Assembly: GCA_902786615.1 (NCBI GenBank)
Contig: CADADE010000004.1
Coordinates: 1 to 64,000 of the forward strand
DNA from: Oscillospiraceae bacterium
GTDB taxonomy: Bacteria > Bacillota_A > Clostridia > Oscillospirales > Oscillospiraceae
Direction: 5' to 3'
Length of the DNA: 64,000 nucleotides
Each line of letters opens with the position of its first letter. Within the stretch, counting starts at the first letter, position 1. A model generated the notes under the pieces. The model had not been told where the DNA came from. It worked only from the letters and a program-made list of their open reading frames with translations, and did not search any database. Of this stretch, positions 1 to 7,316 are shown in pieces. The translations under genes were made by a program, and so were the position numbers.

Positions 1-223
1 AGCCGGTAAGGTCGAGTACCGTCTGGACAAGACCAACATCATCCACTGCCCCATCGGCAAGGTCAGCTTCGGCGCTGAGAAGCTGTACGAGAACTACGTC
101 GCGCTGGTTGCGGCCGTCATCAAGGCCAAGCCCGCCGCTGCGAAGGGTCAGTACATCCGCTCCTGCGTCACCGCTTCCACCATGGGCCCCGGCGTCAAGA
201 TCAACGCTCAGAAGCAGCTGTAA
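1..223 (+). CDS. rplA: 50S ribosomal protein L1, C-terminal part
   Basis: This is the last 73 codons of ribosomal protein L1, cut by the window edge; the frame starts at base 2. L1 binds 23S rRNA at the L1 stalk and often represses its own operon. The motifs [26 protein letters not shown] and STMGPGVKI are the conserved C-terminal L1 blocks. A strong terminator follows directly, and neither rplJ (L10) nor rplL (L7/L12) comes next, although they follow rplA in most bacteria. The identification is firm; only the upstream part is missing. Confidence 0.97.
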   Translation, partial: AGKVEYRLDKTNIIHCPIGKVSFGAEKLYENYVALVAAVIKAKPAAAKGQYIRSCVTASTMGPGVKINAQKQL

Positions 224-242
224 TTCAATACAGTCTTTTGCA

Positions 243-277
243 AAGCTCCCCGGATCACGCGATCCGGGGAGCTTTTG
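243..277 (+). terminator. Rho-independent terminator after rplA
   Basis: A perfect 12-bp stem (GCTCCCCGGATC / GATCCGGGGAGC) with a 4-nt loop is followed by TTTT. It lies 20 bases after the rplA stop codon and closes the ribosomal protein transcript. Confidence 0.95.
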
Positions 278-317
278 CGTTTATCTGAGGAAGGTTTCGG
301 ACATACTTCCACTATTA

Positions 318-352
318 CCTCCCTTTCACAAAGGGAGCTGAACAGGAAGTCT
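318..352. repeat. Partial copy of the dispersed CTCCCTTT..AAAGGGAG hairpin repeat
   Basis: The sequence has the CCTCCCTTT-CACAAAGGGAG hairpin that recurs in at least six other intergenic spaces of this window (for example at 41313, 47686 and 56893). Only one hairpin of the multi-hairpin element is present here, directly upstream of the next gene. Confidence 0.7.
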
Positions 353-370
353 GAGAGGGGGCTTGTTGCC

Positions 371-1441
371 GTGTCGGAAAAGCTGGTGCGCTCGGCGTTT
401 GTCGGCTTTGCCCTGCTGCTGGGGGCGGGGCTGCTGTATCTCGCGGGGCGCTGCCTTCTGCCCTGGACGGCGCCCATCCTGACCGCCTGGGTGCTCGCCG
501 CTCTGCTGGAGCCGTCCGTCGCCTTTCTGGTACGGCACCGCTGGCAGCGCGGCGCGGCGGCGGGCTTCTGTACGCTGATGGCCCTGGGGCTTCTGTTCTG
601 GGGTCTCACGGCCTTGATCGGGCGCGGCTTTGCCGCGGCCTCCGCGCTCACAAAGTCCCTCCCGGCACTGGTGGAGGCGCTGAACCTGCGCCTCGGCGCG
701 CTGCGGGCGCTCCTGGACGCGCACATCCGGTCGGCCCCCGCGCCGACGGCGGAGCTTCTGGAGGGGGCTCTCTCCTCGCTTGCGGACGCGGCCTCCGCCC
801 TGCCGACGCAGCTGTCCCGAAGTCTGGTTGCCTTTCTCTCCCGCATCGCCCAGGCAAGCCCGGACACCCTGCTTTTTCTCGTCACCGCGGCTCTCGGCAC
901 CTATTTCATCTCCGCCGCCTTTCCGACTGTGAACGCCTTTTTGCTGGCCCAGCTTCCGGACGGCCTCCGGCAGCGGCTCGGGGGTCTCGGCGCGGATCTC
1001 AAAAGCGGCTTCGGCGGGCTTCTGCGCGCCCAGCTTATTTTAATGGGACTCTGCTTTCTGGAGCTTCTGGGCGCGTTTGTGCTGCTGGACGTGCAGGGTG
1101 CCGCCGCCCTCGCGGCGGTGACAGCGCTCATCGACGCGCTGCCGGTTTTCGGCACGGGGGTCGTCCTGCTGCCCTGGGCCGGGGCGTGCCTGCTGCTGGG
1201 TCAGACCCGCCGGGGCCTGGGGCTGCTTGTGTGCTGGGGCGTCACGGAGCTTGTGCGCAGCGCCGCGCAGGCCAAGCTCCTCGGCGACCAGATCGGGCTT
1301 GACCCGCTGGCCTCGCTTCTGAGCGTGTATGTCGGCTGGCGCGTGGCGGGCGTGGGCGGCATGCTTCTCTTCCCGCTCGGCCTCATGGCGCTGATCCGTC
1401 TCAACGAGCGCGGCGTCGTGAGGCTCTGGAAAAACGTGTGA
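371..1441 (+). CDS. AI-2E/YtvI family integral membrane protein
   Basis: The product is a 356-residue polytopic membrane protein of the AI-2E transporter (PF01594) superfamily, closest in size and pattern to the sporulation membrane protein YtvI. Hydrophobic segments lie near residues 8-30, 35-50, 60-85, 160-185 and in the last 130 residues. A soluble stretch of about 75 residues follows the third segment, as in the family. The GTG at 371 is chosen because AGAGGGGG lies 9 bases upstream; the longer reading frame from 275 would run through the hairpin repeat. The transported solute is unknown. YtvI rather than a general AI-2E protein is an inference from length and the spore-forming context. 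Confidence 0.8.
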   Translation: MSEKLVRSAFVGFALLLGAGLLYLAGRCLLPWTAPILTAWVLAALLEPSVAFLVRHRWQRGAAAGFCTLMALGLLFWGLTALIGRGFAAASALTKSLPALVEALNLRLGALRALLDAHIRSAPAPTAELLEGALSSLADAASALPTQLSRSLVAFLSRIAQASPDTLLFLVTAALGTYFISAAFPTVNAFLLAQLPDGLRQRLGGLGADLKSGFGGLLRAQLILMGLCFLELLGAFVLLDVQGAAALAAVTALIDALPVFGTGVVLLPWAGACLLLGQTRRGLGLLVCWGVTELVRSAAQAKLLGDQIGLDPLASLLSVYVGWRVAGVGGMLLFPLGLMALIRLNERGVVRLWKNV

Positions 1442-1500
1442 TACTGTTTGGAATTTCTATACAAAAGCTCCCGGCTCCGCAAGAAGTTTTTGGTTGATTA

Positions 1501-1529
1501 TTGACATCTCTCCCAAAGGGCGGTATAAT
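1501..1529 (+). promoter_or_regulatory. Consensus sigma-A promoter of the ABC importer operon
   Basis: TTGACA (1501-1506) and TATAAT (1524-1529) are separated by 17 bp, a perfect vegetative promoter. Transcription would start near 1536, about 88 bases before the binding-protein start codon. Confidence 0.92.
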
Positions 1530-1539
1530 TTCCCTGCAA

Positions 1540-1612
1540 AAATCAAAAGCATTTTATTCTTCAGAGATGCTTTTGAAACGGGGCGGCTGCGCCGCCGTAT
1601 ATTTTTACAAGG
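1540..1612 (+). promoter_or_regulatory. Structured 5' leader of the ABC importer operon
   Basis: The leader has two hairpins in tandem. The first pairs AAAAGCAT with ATGCTTTT across a 16-nt loop (about 1544-1575). The second is GGCGGC-TGC-GCCGCC (about 1581-1595), followed by GTATATTTTTA, which resembles a terminator tail. This could be an attenuator that ends transcription before the AAGGAGG ribosome site. It matches no riboswitch class that I recognise. Confidence 0.4.
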
Positions 1613-1623
1613 AGGAATACCCC

Positions 1624-2640
1624 ATGAAGAAACTGCTCGCAATCGCGCTGGCACTCGTGATGGTGCTGTCCCTGGTCCCCGCCGCCTTTGCTGACAAGGC
1701 GCCCGAGGAATACAGCGGCACACTGACCATTTACTCCCCGCATGACTCCGATCCCCTGAACGACGGCGTCGCCGCGTTCGAGGCCGCCTACCCCAACGTG
1801 AAGGTTGAGGTCGTGGCTGACGGCACCTCCAACCTGGTCGCAAAGATCGCCGCCGAGTCCGCCGCGCCCGTGGCTGACGTCCTGTGGGGCGGCGGCGCCG
1901 ACACGCTGGCCGCGTACAAGACCTACTTCCAGCCCTACAAGCCCAGCTCCATCGACCTGATCGATCCGAGCCTCTATGACGCGGAGTACTACTGGATCGG
2001 CGAGTCCCCGCTGCCCATGGTCTTCATTGCCAACACCAACCTGATCCCCGAGGACAAGATCCCCACCACCTGGAAAGAGCTGGCTGATTGGGACGTCGAC
2101 ACCTACGGCAAGATCGCCATCGCCGACCCCACCTCCTCCGGCTCCGCCTTCACCCAGCTGTGCACGATCCTCTTCCTGTACGGTGAAGAGGCTGACAACT
2201 ACGCCGCCGGTTGGGAGATGGTAGGCAAGATCATGCCCAAGCTCGAGATCAAGAACTCCTCCTCCCTGGCCCACAAGGACATCTTCGGCGGTGAGAACGC
2301 CCTCGGCATTACGCTCGAGAAGGCCGCCATCAAGTACACCGAGGACTTCATGAAGGTCATTTACCCGACCGACGGCACCTCCGCCGTTCCCGACGGCGTC
2401 GCCATCGTGAAGAACTGCCCGAACCAGGAGCTCGCAGAGCTGTTTGAAGAGTTCGTCCTGGGCCACGACTGCCAGGCCCGCCAGAACGCCGAGTGGGGCC
2501 GCCGTCCCATCCGCAGCGACGTGGAGCCTGTCGGCCTCAAGCCCCTGAGCGAGATCACCCTCATGAACTACAACTTCGACTACGCTGCCGGCAACGCCTC
2601 CGACATCAAGGAGATGTGGCAGGATAAGCTGGTCGGCTGA
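1624..2640 (+). CDS. ABC transporter substrate-binding protein (Fbp/Fut-like)
   Basis: This 338-residue extracellular solute-binding protein has a Sec signal (MKKLLAIALALVMVLSLVPAAFA, cleavage after AFA; no lipobox cysteine). It is of the family-1/6 type used for Fe(III), phosphonate or polyamines. The fold signature YSPHDSDPLNDGVAAFE near the mature N-terminus and the central VLWGGGADT and ADPTSSGSAFT stretches are typical of the FutA/AfuA/PhnS group. The ATG at 1624 follows AAGGAGG at good spacing; the longer frame starts inside the leader hairpins. The substrate cannot be read from sequence, and no Fur-type operator was seen. It is encoded with the ATPase and the permease that follow. Confidence 0.88.
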   Translation: MKKLLAIALALVMVLSLVPAAFADKAPEEYSGTLTIYSPHDSDPLNDGVAAFEAAYPNVKVEVVADGTSNLVAKIAAESAAPVADVLWGGGADTLAAYKTYFQPYKPSSIDLIDPSLYDAEYYWIGESPLPMVFIANTNLIPEDKIPTTWKELADWDVDTYGKIAIADPTSSGSAFTQLCTILFLYGEEADNYAAGWEMVGKIMPKLEIKNSSSLAHKDIFGGENALGITLEKAAIKYTEDFMKVIYPTDGTSAVPDGVAIVKNCPNQELAELFEEFVLGHDCQARQNAEWGRRPIRSDVEPVGLKPLSEITLMNYNFDYAAGNASDIKEMWQDKLVG

Positions 2641-2675
2641 GTCTGAACACCCGATTGAATCCTTGCGCGTTTTGA

Positions 2676-2712
2676 CAAGGAGGGAATCCTTGGATTCCCT
2701 CCTTGCTTTGTT
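2676..2712 (+). terminator. Intra-operon hairpin, partial terminator
   Basis: A 14-bp perfect stem (CAAGGAGGGAATCC / GGATTCCCTCCTTG) is followed by CTTTGTTT. Placed between the binding-protein and ATPase genes, it probably stabilises or ends most transcripts so that the binding protein exceeds the membrane parts. Such dosage hairpins are common in importer operons. Confidence 0.75.
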
Positions 2713-2766
2713 TCAGCGCTGAAACCGTTGCATAGGCGACCGTGCATCGCTTTGAGCACTGAAAGC
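2710..2766. promoter_or_regulatory. Pair of palindromes 40 bp apart, possible operator
   Basis: GTTTCAGCGCTGAAAC (2710-2725) is a perfect 16-bp palindrome. GCTTTGAGCACTGAAAGC (2749-2766) is a related imperfect one, with centres exactly 40 bp apart. They lie in front of the ATPase gene. They could be a two-site operator or RNA hairpins; no known regulator is matched. Confidence 0.4.
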
Positions 2767-2794
2767 ACGCAACATATTATCGGGAGGAATTTTT

Positions 2795-3859
2795 ATGAGC
2801 AACGCTGTCATTATCAACAACGCCGTCAAGAAGTACGGAGATTTTATCGCCCTCAAGGGGGTTTCGCTCAACATCAAGGAGGGCGAATTCTTCACGCTGC
2901 TCGGCCCCTCCGGCTGCGGCAAAACCACGCTGCTGCGCATGATCGCAGGCTTTAACTCCATTGAGGGCGGCGAGTTCTACTTCGGTGACAAGCTCATCAA
3001 CGCTGTGCCCGCGCACAAGCGCGATATCGGCATGGTTTTCCAGAACTACGCAATCTTTCCGCACCTGACCGTGGAGGAGAACGTGGCCTACGGCCTGAAG
3101 GCGCGCAAGGTGCCCAAGGCGGAGATCGCGCCGCGCGTCAAGGAGGCGCTGGAGCTGGTGCAGATCGCCCACCTGGCCAAGCGCAAGCCGAACGAGCTCT
3201 CCGGCGGCCAGCAGCAGCGCGTGGCCCTGGCCCGCGCCTTTGTCATCGAGCCCAGCGTCCTGCTCATGGACGAGCCGCTGTCCAACCTCGACGCGAAGCT
3301 GCGCGTGCAGATGCGCACGGTCATCAAGAAGCTGCAGCGCAAGCTCGGCATCACTACCATCTACGTCACCCATGACCAGGAGGAAGCGCTCGCCATCTCC
3401 GACCGCATCGCGGTCATGAAGGACGGCGTCATCATGCAGTGCGGCACGCCCACCGAAATCTACGCCAAGCCGCAGAACCCCTTTGTCGCGGGCTTTATCG
3501 GCGTCAGCAATTTTCTCGACTGCGTGATGGAAAAAGGCGGCGTCGTCAATATTAAGGGCGAGCTCAGGGTCAAGGTTCCCACCAGGATCGACTATACCGG
3601 CCCGGCGCGGCTCTCCGCCCGGCCCGAGCAGCTTTTCTTTGCCAAGGAAGGCATGCCCGGCACGGTGCAGTTTTCCACCTTCCTGGGCGACTTCATTGAG
3701 TACGAGGTGCAGCTCAACGACGGGCAGAACCTGATCGTCAACGAGTACACCAAGGATACGAGCGAGGTGCACGAGGCCGGGGAAAAGGTCTTTCTGAACT
3801 TTGACCCGCAGCGCATCTCCGTCTACATAGCGGATACGGAGGAGGTCATCACATGCTGA
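2795..3859 (+). CDS. ABC transporter ATP-binding protein (FbpC/PotA-like)
   Basis: This 354-residue importer ATPase energises uptake by the neighbouring permease. The Walker A GPSGCGKTT lies near residue 38, the signature LSGGQQQR near 134, and Walker B LLMDEPLSNLDAKLR near 155, with an intact catalytic Glu. The H-loop follows in TIYVTHDQEEA. A C-terminal region of about 120 residues has the TOBE pattern (ARLSARPEQ), as in FbpC, PotA and MalK. GGGAGG precedes the start. Its last seven bases overlap the permease start, so the two are translationally coupled. Confidence 0.92.
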   Translation: MSNAVIINNAVKKYGDFIALKGVSLNIKEGEFFTLLGPSGCGKTTLLRMIAGFNSIEGGEFYFGDKLINAVPAHKRDIGMVFQNYAIFPHLTVEENVAYGLKARKVPKAEIAPRVKEALELVQIAHLAKRKPNELSGGQQQRVALARAFVIEPSVLLMDEPLSNLDAKLRVQMRTVIKKLQRKLGITTIYVTHDQEEALAISDRIAVMKDGVIMQCGTPTEIYAKPQNPFVAGFIGVSNFLDCVMEKGGVVNIKGELRVKVPTRIDYTGPARLSARPEQLFFAKEGMPGTVQFSTFLGDFIEYEVQLNDGQNLIVNEYTKDTSEVHEAGEKVFLNFDPQRISVYIADTEEVITC

Positions 3860-5520
3860 AACGAAAGAACCTGACGATCCCCTTTTACATGGACCCCTGG
3901 TTCTGGGTCAAGCTGATGGTGTTCGTCATCTTCCTGCTCTTCCTGGTGTGGCCGTTCTCCTCCATCATCATCAACGCCTTCAAGTCCAGCAAGGTGGAGG
4001 GCTTCACCATGGCAAACTTCCAGAAGTTCTTTGCCAAGAAGTACTACTACGGGGCGCTGAAAAACAGCGTGATGGTCTCCGTGGTGCCGTCCCTGTTCGC
4101 CATCATCCTGGGCGTGCCCATGGCCTACCTGATGACCCGCTACAACGTCTGGGGCAAGAAGGTCTGGCATGTGCTGGCCATCCTTTCGCTGATGAGCCCG
4201 CCCTTCCTCGGCGCTTACGCCTGGATCATGATGTTCGGGCGCGCGGGCTCGGTGACCACCTTTCTCAAGCAGTACGGCGTCTCCATCCCCACCATCTACG
4301 GCTTTGGCGGCATCAGCACGGTGCTGACGCTCAAGCTCTATCCCTACATCTACATGTACACCTCCGGCGCGATGGAGAACATCGACTCCTCGCTGGAGGA
4401 GTGCGCGGAAAATCTCGGCAGCGGCAAGCTGCGCCGCTTCTTCACGGTCACCATGCCGGTGGTCACGCCGTCCATCACGGCGGGCGCGCTGGTCGTGTTC
4501 ATGAGTGCCCTGGCCGATTTCGGCACGCCCATGCTGCTCGGCGGGCAGGACTTCCGCACGCTGCCGGTGCTGATCTACAACGAGTACCTCAGCGAAATCG
4601 GCGGCAACGGCAACCTCGCCTCCGCCATCTCCATCATCATTGTCATCATCACCCTGGTGATGCTGCTGGTGCAGAAGGGCTACGTCAGCCGCCGCAACTA
4701 TATCATGAGCGCCCTGCGCCCGCCCAAGGAGATCGAGGTGCACGGCTGGCGGCGCGTGCTTGTGACCCTGCCGGTCTTCCTCATCAGCTTCATCTCCTTC
4801 CTGCCGCAGATCGTCGTTTGCGCCAGTTCCTTCCAGCACACCAACTACTCCAGCTTCACCGGCGGCTTCACGCTGGAAAACTACCAGAACCTCGGCTCGC
4901 GCCTGTGGTCGACTATGCGCAACACCTTCACATACTCCCTGACCGCCATGGTCTTTATCGTCGTCATCGGCATTCTCATGTCCTATGTGATCGTGCGCAA
5001 AAAGGGCAAGACCGGCGGCATTCTCGACATGCTGCTCATGGCCCCCTATGTAATCCCCGGCTCGGTGCTGGGCCTGTGCTATATCGTCACCTTCAACGTC
5101 AAGCCCCTGGTTCTGACCGGCACCGCCGCCATCATCATCATCTCCTACATTATCCGCAAGCTGCCCTACACCGTCCGCAGCGCCAGCGCCTTCCTCATGC
5201 AGATGGACCCGAGCGTGGAGGAGGCGTCCATCAACCTGGGCGTCCCCCCGATGAAGACCTTCTGGAAGGTGACGGCCCGCCTGATGCTGCCCGGTGTGTT
5301 CTCCGGCGCGATTTTGTCCTGGGTCACCTGCATCAATGAGCTGAGCTGCTCGATCATGCTGTCCTCCGGCAAGAACAACACCCTGACCATCGAGGCCTAT
5401 ACCAACATTGTGCGCAACAGTGTCGGCGCGGGCGCGGCTCTCTCCGCCATCCTGACCGTCACCAGCGCCGTCATCCTCATCATCTGCCTGAAGATCTCCA
5501 AGGGCAAGATCCGCGTATAA
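3853..5520 (+). CDS. ABC transporter permease, fused double BPD domain (FbpB-like)
   Basis: This 555-residue membrane protein has two MetI-like permease halves in one chain, about 12 transmembrane segments in total. The first EAA-type loop is SLEECAENLGSGKLRRFFTVTMP (near residue 178, helix coupling to the ATPase). The second is SVEEASINLGVPPMKTFWKV (near 455). This doubled layout is the FbpB/AfuB arrangement of Fe(III)-type importers and of some phosphonate or thiamine importers. The start ATG overlaps the ATPase stop (ATGCTGA). Confidence 0.9.
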   Translation: MLKRKNLTIPFYMDPWFWVKLMVFVIFLLFLVWPFSSIIINAFKSSKVEGFTMANFQKFFAKKYYYGALKNSVMVSVVPSLFAIILGVPMAYLMTRYNVWGKKVWHVLAILSLMSPPFLGAYAWIMMFGRAGSVTTFLKQYGVSIPTIYGFGGISTVLTLKLYPYIYMYTSGAMENIDSSLEECAENLGSGKLRRFFTVTMPVVTPSITAGALVVFMSALADFGTPMLLGGQDFRTLPVLIYNEYLSEIGGNGNLASAISIIIVIITLVMLLVQKGYVSRRNYIMSALRPPKEIEVHGWRRVLVTLPVFLISFISFLPQIVVCASSFQHTNYSSFTGGFTLENYQNLGSRLWSTMRNTFTYSLTAMVFIVVIGILMSYVIVRKKGKTGGILDMLLMAPYVIPGSVLGLCYIVTFNVKPLVLTGTAAIIIISYIIRKLPYTVRSASAFLMQMDPSVEEASINLGVPPMKTFWKVTARLMLPGVFSGAILSWVTCINELSCSIMLSSGKNNTLTIEAYTNIVRNSVGAGAALSAILTVTSAVILIICLKISKGKIRV

Positions 5521-5532
5521 GGAGGGGCGGTT

Positions 5533-6147
5533 ATGATCAAAAACATCGTCTTCGACATGGGCAACGTCGTCATCCGCTTCGATCCCGCGGCCTTCATCGC
5601 GCGCTTCGGCGTACACGGCGAGGACTGCGAAACCCTCATGCGTGAGATTTTTCATTCGCCCGAGTGGGTGATGATGGATCGCGGCACCCTGACCGACGAA
5701 GCATGCGCCGACATTCTCTGCCCCCGCGTGCCGGAGCGCCTGCGGGAGGTCGCCCGCAAGCTCATCGCCCTCTGGGACAGGCCGATCATTGAGGTGGAGG
5801 GGATCTATCCGCTGATCGAGGAGCTCAAGGGTCTGGGCTACGGGATCTACCTGCTCTCAAACGCAAGCTGCCGCCAGCCGGATTATTGGCAGCGCGTACC
5901 CGCCGCGCGCTTTTTTGACGGCACGCTCATCTCCTATTCCGTCAAGCTCGTCAAGCCCATGCCGGAGATCTATGAGAAATTCTTCGAGACCTTCGGCCTA
6001 AAACGGGAGGAGTGCTTCTTCATCGACGACAGCCCCGCAAACGTGGAGGCCGCGCTTTATGTCGGCATGCCCGCCACAGTCTTCCACGGCGACGCCGCGA
6101 GGCTGCGGCGTGATCTGCGCAGGGCCGGGATCGCGGTGCGGGAGTAA
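5533..6147 (+). CDS. HAD-superfamily phosphatase, YihX-like
   Basis: This 204-residue haloacid dehalogenase-like hydrolase removes phosphate from a small phosphometabolite, possibly a sugar phosphate. Motif I is FDMGNVVI: the nucleophile Asp is present and the second acid is Asn, as in the YihX/epoxide-hydrolase-like subgroup (DxGN). Motif II is LLSNAS, the lysine is in VKLVKPMPEIYE, and the last acidic motif is FIDDSPANVEAA. It follows the permease by 12 bases with AAGGAGG, so it is the last gene of that operon; a role in transport is not evident. A terminator follows. Confidence 0.85.
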   Translation: MIKNIVFDMGNVVIRFDPAAFIARFGVHGEDCETLMREIFHSPEWVMMDRGTLTDEACADILCPRVPERLREVARKLIALWDRPIIEVEGIYPLIEELKGLGYGIYLLSNASCRQPDYWQRVPAARFFDGTLISYSVKLVKPMPEIYEKFFETFGLKREECFFIDDSPANVEAALYVGMPATVFHGDAARLRRDLRRAGIAVRE

Positions 6148-6156
6148 AATTGAAGC

Positions 6157-6195
6157 GAGGTGAATTCGCGGACGCCGCGGATTCACCTCTTTTTC
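6157..6195 (+). terminator. Terminator of the ABC importer-HAD operon
   Basis: GAGGTGAAT(T)CGCGG and CCGCG(G)ATTCACCTC form a long stem that is followed by TTTTT, ten bases after the stop codon of the HAD gene. Confidence 0.92.
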
Positions 6196-6374
6196 GCCCC
6201 CAATATTCCCAGGCAAAATTTACCTTGTGCAGCTTTTTTCTCTCCATTTCCCCCAAAATATTCGTTTTTCATTTCATTTCTCCCGGTTTGGTCAAAAGCG
6301 GACAAGCTGACATGGAAAAACCCGGCAGGAAATCAGCATTTGTCACAAGAATGCTTTTCGGAGGCCTTTGCCCC

Positions 6375-6403
6375 TTGAAATCGCTCCGGAAATCAGCTAC
6401 AAT
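6375..6403 (+). promoter_or_regulatory. Distal promoter (P1) of nrdG-nrdD
   Basis: TTGAAA (6375-6380) and TACAAT (6398-6403) with a 17-bp spacer lie upstream of both NrdR boxes. The 425-bp gap between the HAD gene and nrdG therefore holds a terminator and this regulatory region, and no convincing ORF. Confidence 0.65.
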
Positions 6404-6438
6404 AGCAAAGGTGTCAGTTCGGAGCCGTCTCCGAGCCG

Positions 6439-6454
6439 GCACTATATTTTGTGC
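6439..6454. promoter_or_regulatory. NrdR box 1
   Basis: GCACTATATTTTGTGC matches the NrdR consensus ACACWATATVTWGTGT at 13 of 16 positions and is itself a near palindrome. NrdR represses ribonucleotide reductase genes when (d)ATP is abundant. Confidence 0.8.
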
Positions 6455-6480
6455 CTTTTTCGGTTAGGTGCGGGCAATTG

Positions 6481-6496
6481 AAACCATATCTTGTGT
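6481..6496. promoter_or_regulatory. NrdR box 2
   Basis: AAACCATATCTTGTGT matches the NrdR consensus at 14 of 16 positions. It begins 42 bp after box 1, four helical turns, so both boxes lie on the same DNA face. NrdR boxes normally come in such in-phase pairs. Confidence 0.82.
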
Positions 6497-6514
6497 TTTG
6501 TTACTCTTTTGCTA

Positions 6515-6544
6515 TTGACAAAATACAAGCTCGGTGCTATGGTA
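6515..6544 (+). promoter_or_regulatory. Proximal promoter (P2) of nrdG-nrdD
   Basis: TTGACA (6515-6520) and TATGGT (6539-6544) are separated by 18 bp, starting 18 bp after NrdR box 2. It would give a leader of only about 25 bases. Confidence 0.55.
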
Positions 6545-6572
6545 ACAGCGCTGAATGCAGGAGGGATATGCT

Positions 6573-7268
6573 ATGCTGATATCGGGTCTTCAAAAGCTGA
6601 CGCTGCTGGATTACCCCGGGAAGGTAGCCTGCACGGTGTTCACCGGCGGCTGCAACTTCCGCTGCCCCTTCTGCCACAACAGCGCTCTGGTCCTGCCGGA
6701 GCAGCTCTCACAGGATACCGACGCCGACGAGGTGCTGCGCTTTCTGAAAAAGAGAGTGGGCGTTCTGGACGGCGTGGCCGTCACCGGGGGCGAGCCGCTA
6801 CTGCACCCGGACATCGGGGACTTTCTGCGGGAGGTCAAGGGTCTGGGCTTTCTCGTAAAGCTGGACACCAACGGCAGCTTCCCTGACCAGCTCATCGCGC
6901 TGGTGGAAGAGGGGCTTGTTGATCGGGTGGCGATGGACGTCAAAAACGCGCCCGCCCTTTACGCGAAGACGGCGGGGCTGGAGCGCTTCGATCTCGGCGG
7001 CGTGACGCGCGCGAAGGATTTCCTGCTCTCGGGCACAGTGGACTACGAATTTCGCACCACAGTGGTCAAGGGCCTGCACACGAAGGAGAGTCTTCTGGAG
7101 GCGGCGGAATGGATCCGCGGCGCAAAGGAATACTACCTGCAGCAGTATAAGGACTCCGGCGCGATCCTCGACGCGGACGGGCTCGGCGCCTTTGACGCGG
7201 ATGAGATGCACGCCCTTGCCGACGCCGTGCGGGACATCGTCCCCGGCGTCCAGGTAAGAGGCTGCTGA
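6573..7268 (+). CDS. nrdG: Anaerobic ribonucleotide reductase activating protein (radical SAM)
   Basis: This 231-residue radical-SAM enzyme makes the glycyl radical on NrdD. The [4Fe-4S] motif is CNFRCPFC (CxxxCxxC) near residue 28, and the SAM-binding GGEP follows near 71. It is longer than the 155-residue E. coli NrdG and is of the NrdG2/PflA-like type. Of three possible starts, the ATG at 6573 is best placed after AGGAGGG. It lies 48 bases upstream of nrdD and shares the NrdR-controlled promoter region. Confidence 0.9.
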   Translation: MLISGLQKLTLLDYPGKVACTVFTGGCNFRCPFCHNSALVLPEQLSQDTDADEVLRFLKKRVGVLDGVAVTGGEPLLHPDIGDFLREVKGLGFLVKLDTNGSFPDQLIALVEEGLVDRVAMDVKNAPALYAKTAGLERFDLGGVTRAKDFLLSGTVDYEFRTTVVKGLHTKESLLEAAEWIRGAKEYYLQQYKDSGAILDADGLGAFDADEMHALADAVRDIVPGVQVRGC

Positions 7269-7316
7269 GAGAGTTTCATAAGATTACAGACAGATAACAA
7301 CGGGGGTAAAGATAAC

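Noticed and set aside
1501..1623. Longer start for the binding protein
   Set aside because: The extension would be translated from the promoter and leader hairpins and would place 41 residues before a normal signal peptide.
1440..1624. Fur box for the importer operon
   Set aside because: No match to GATAATGATAATCATTATC was found by eye, so iron as substrate is not supported by regulation.
3823..5655. 610-codon minus-strand frame opposite the permease
   Set aside because: His/Asp/Gly-rich composition is typical of the antisense of membrane-protein codons; no start signal or domain.
6150..6467. 105-codon frame between the HAD gene and nrdG
   Set aside because: It begins in a terminator stem, has no good ribosome site, and overlaps the promoter and NrdR box 1.
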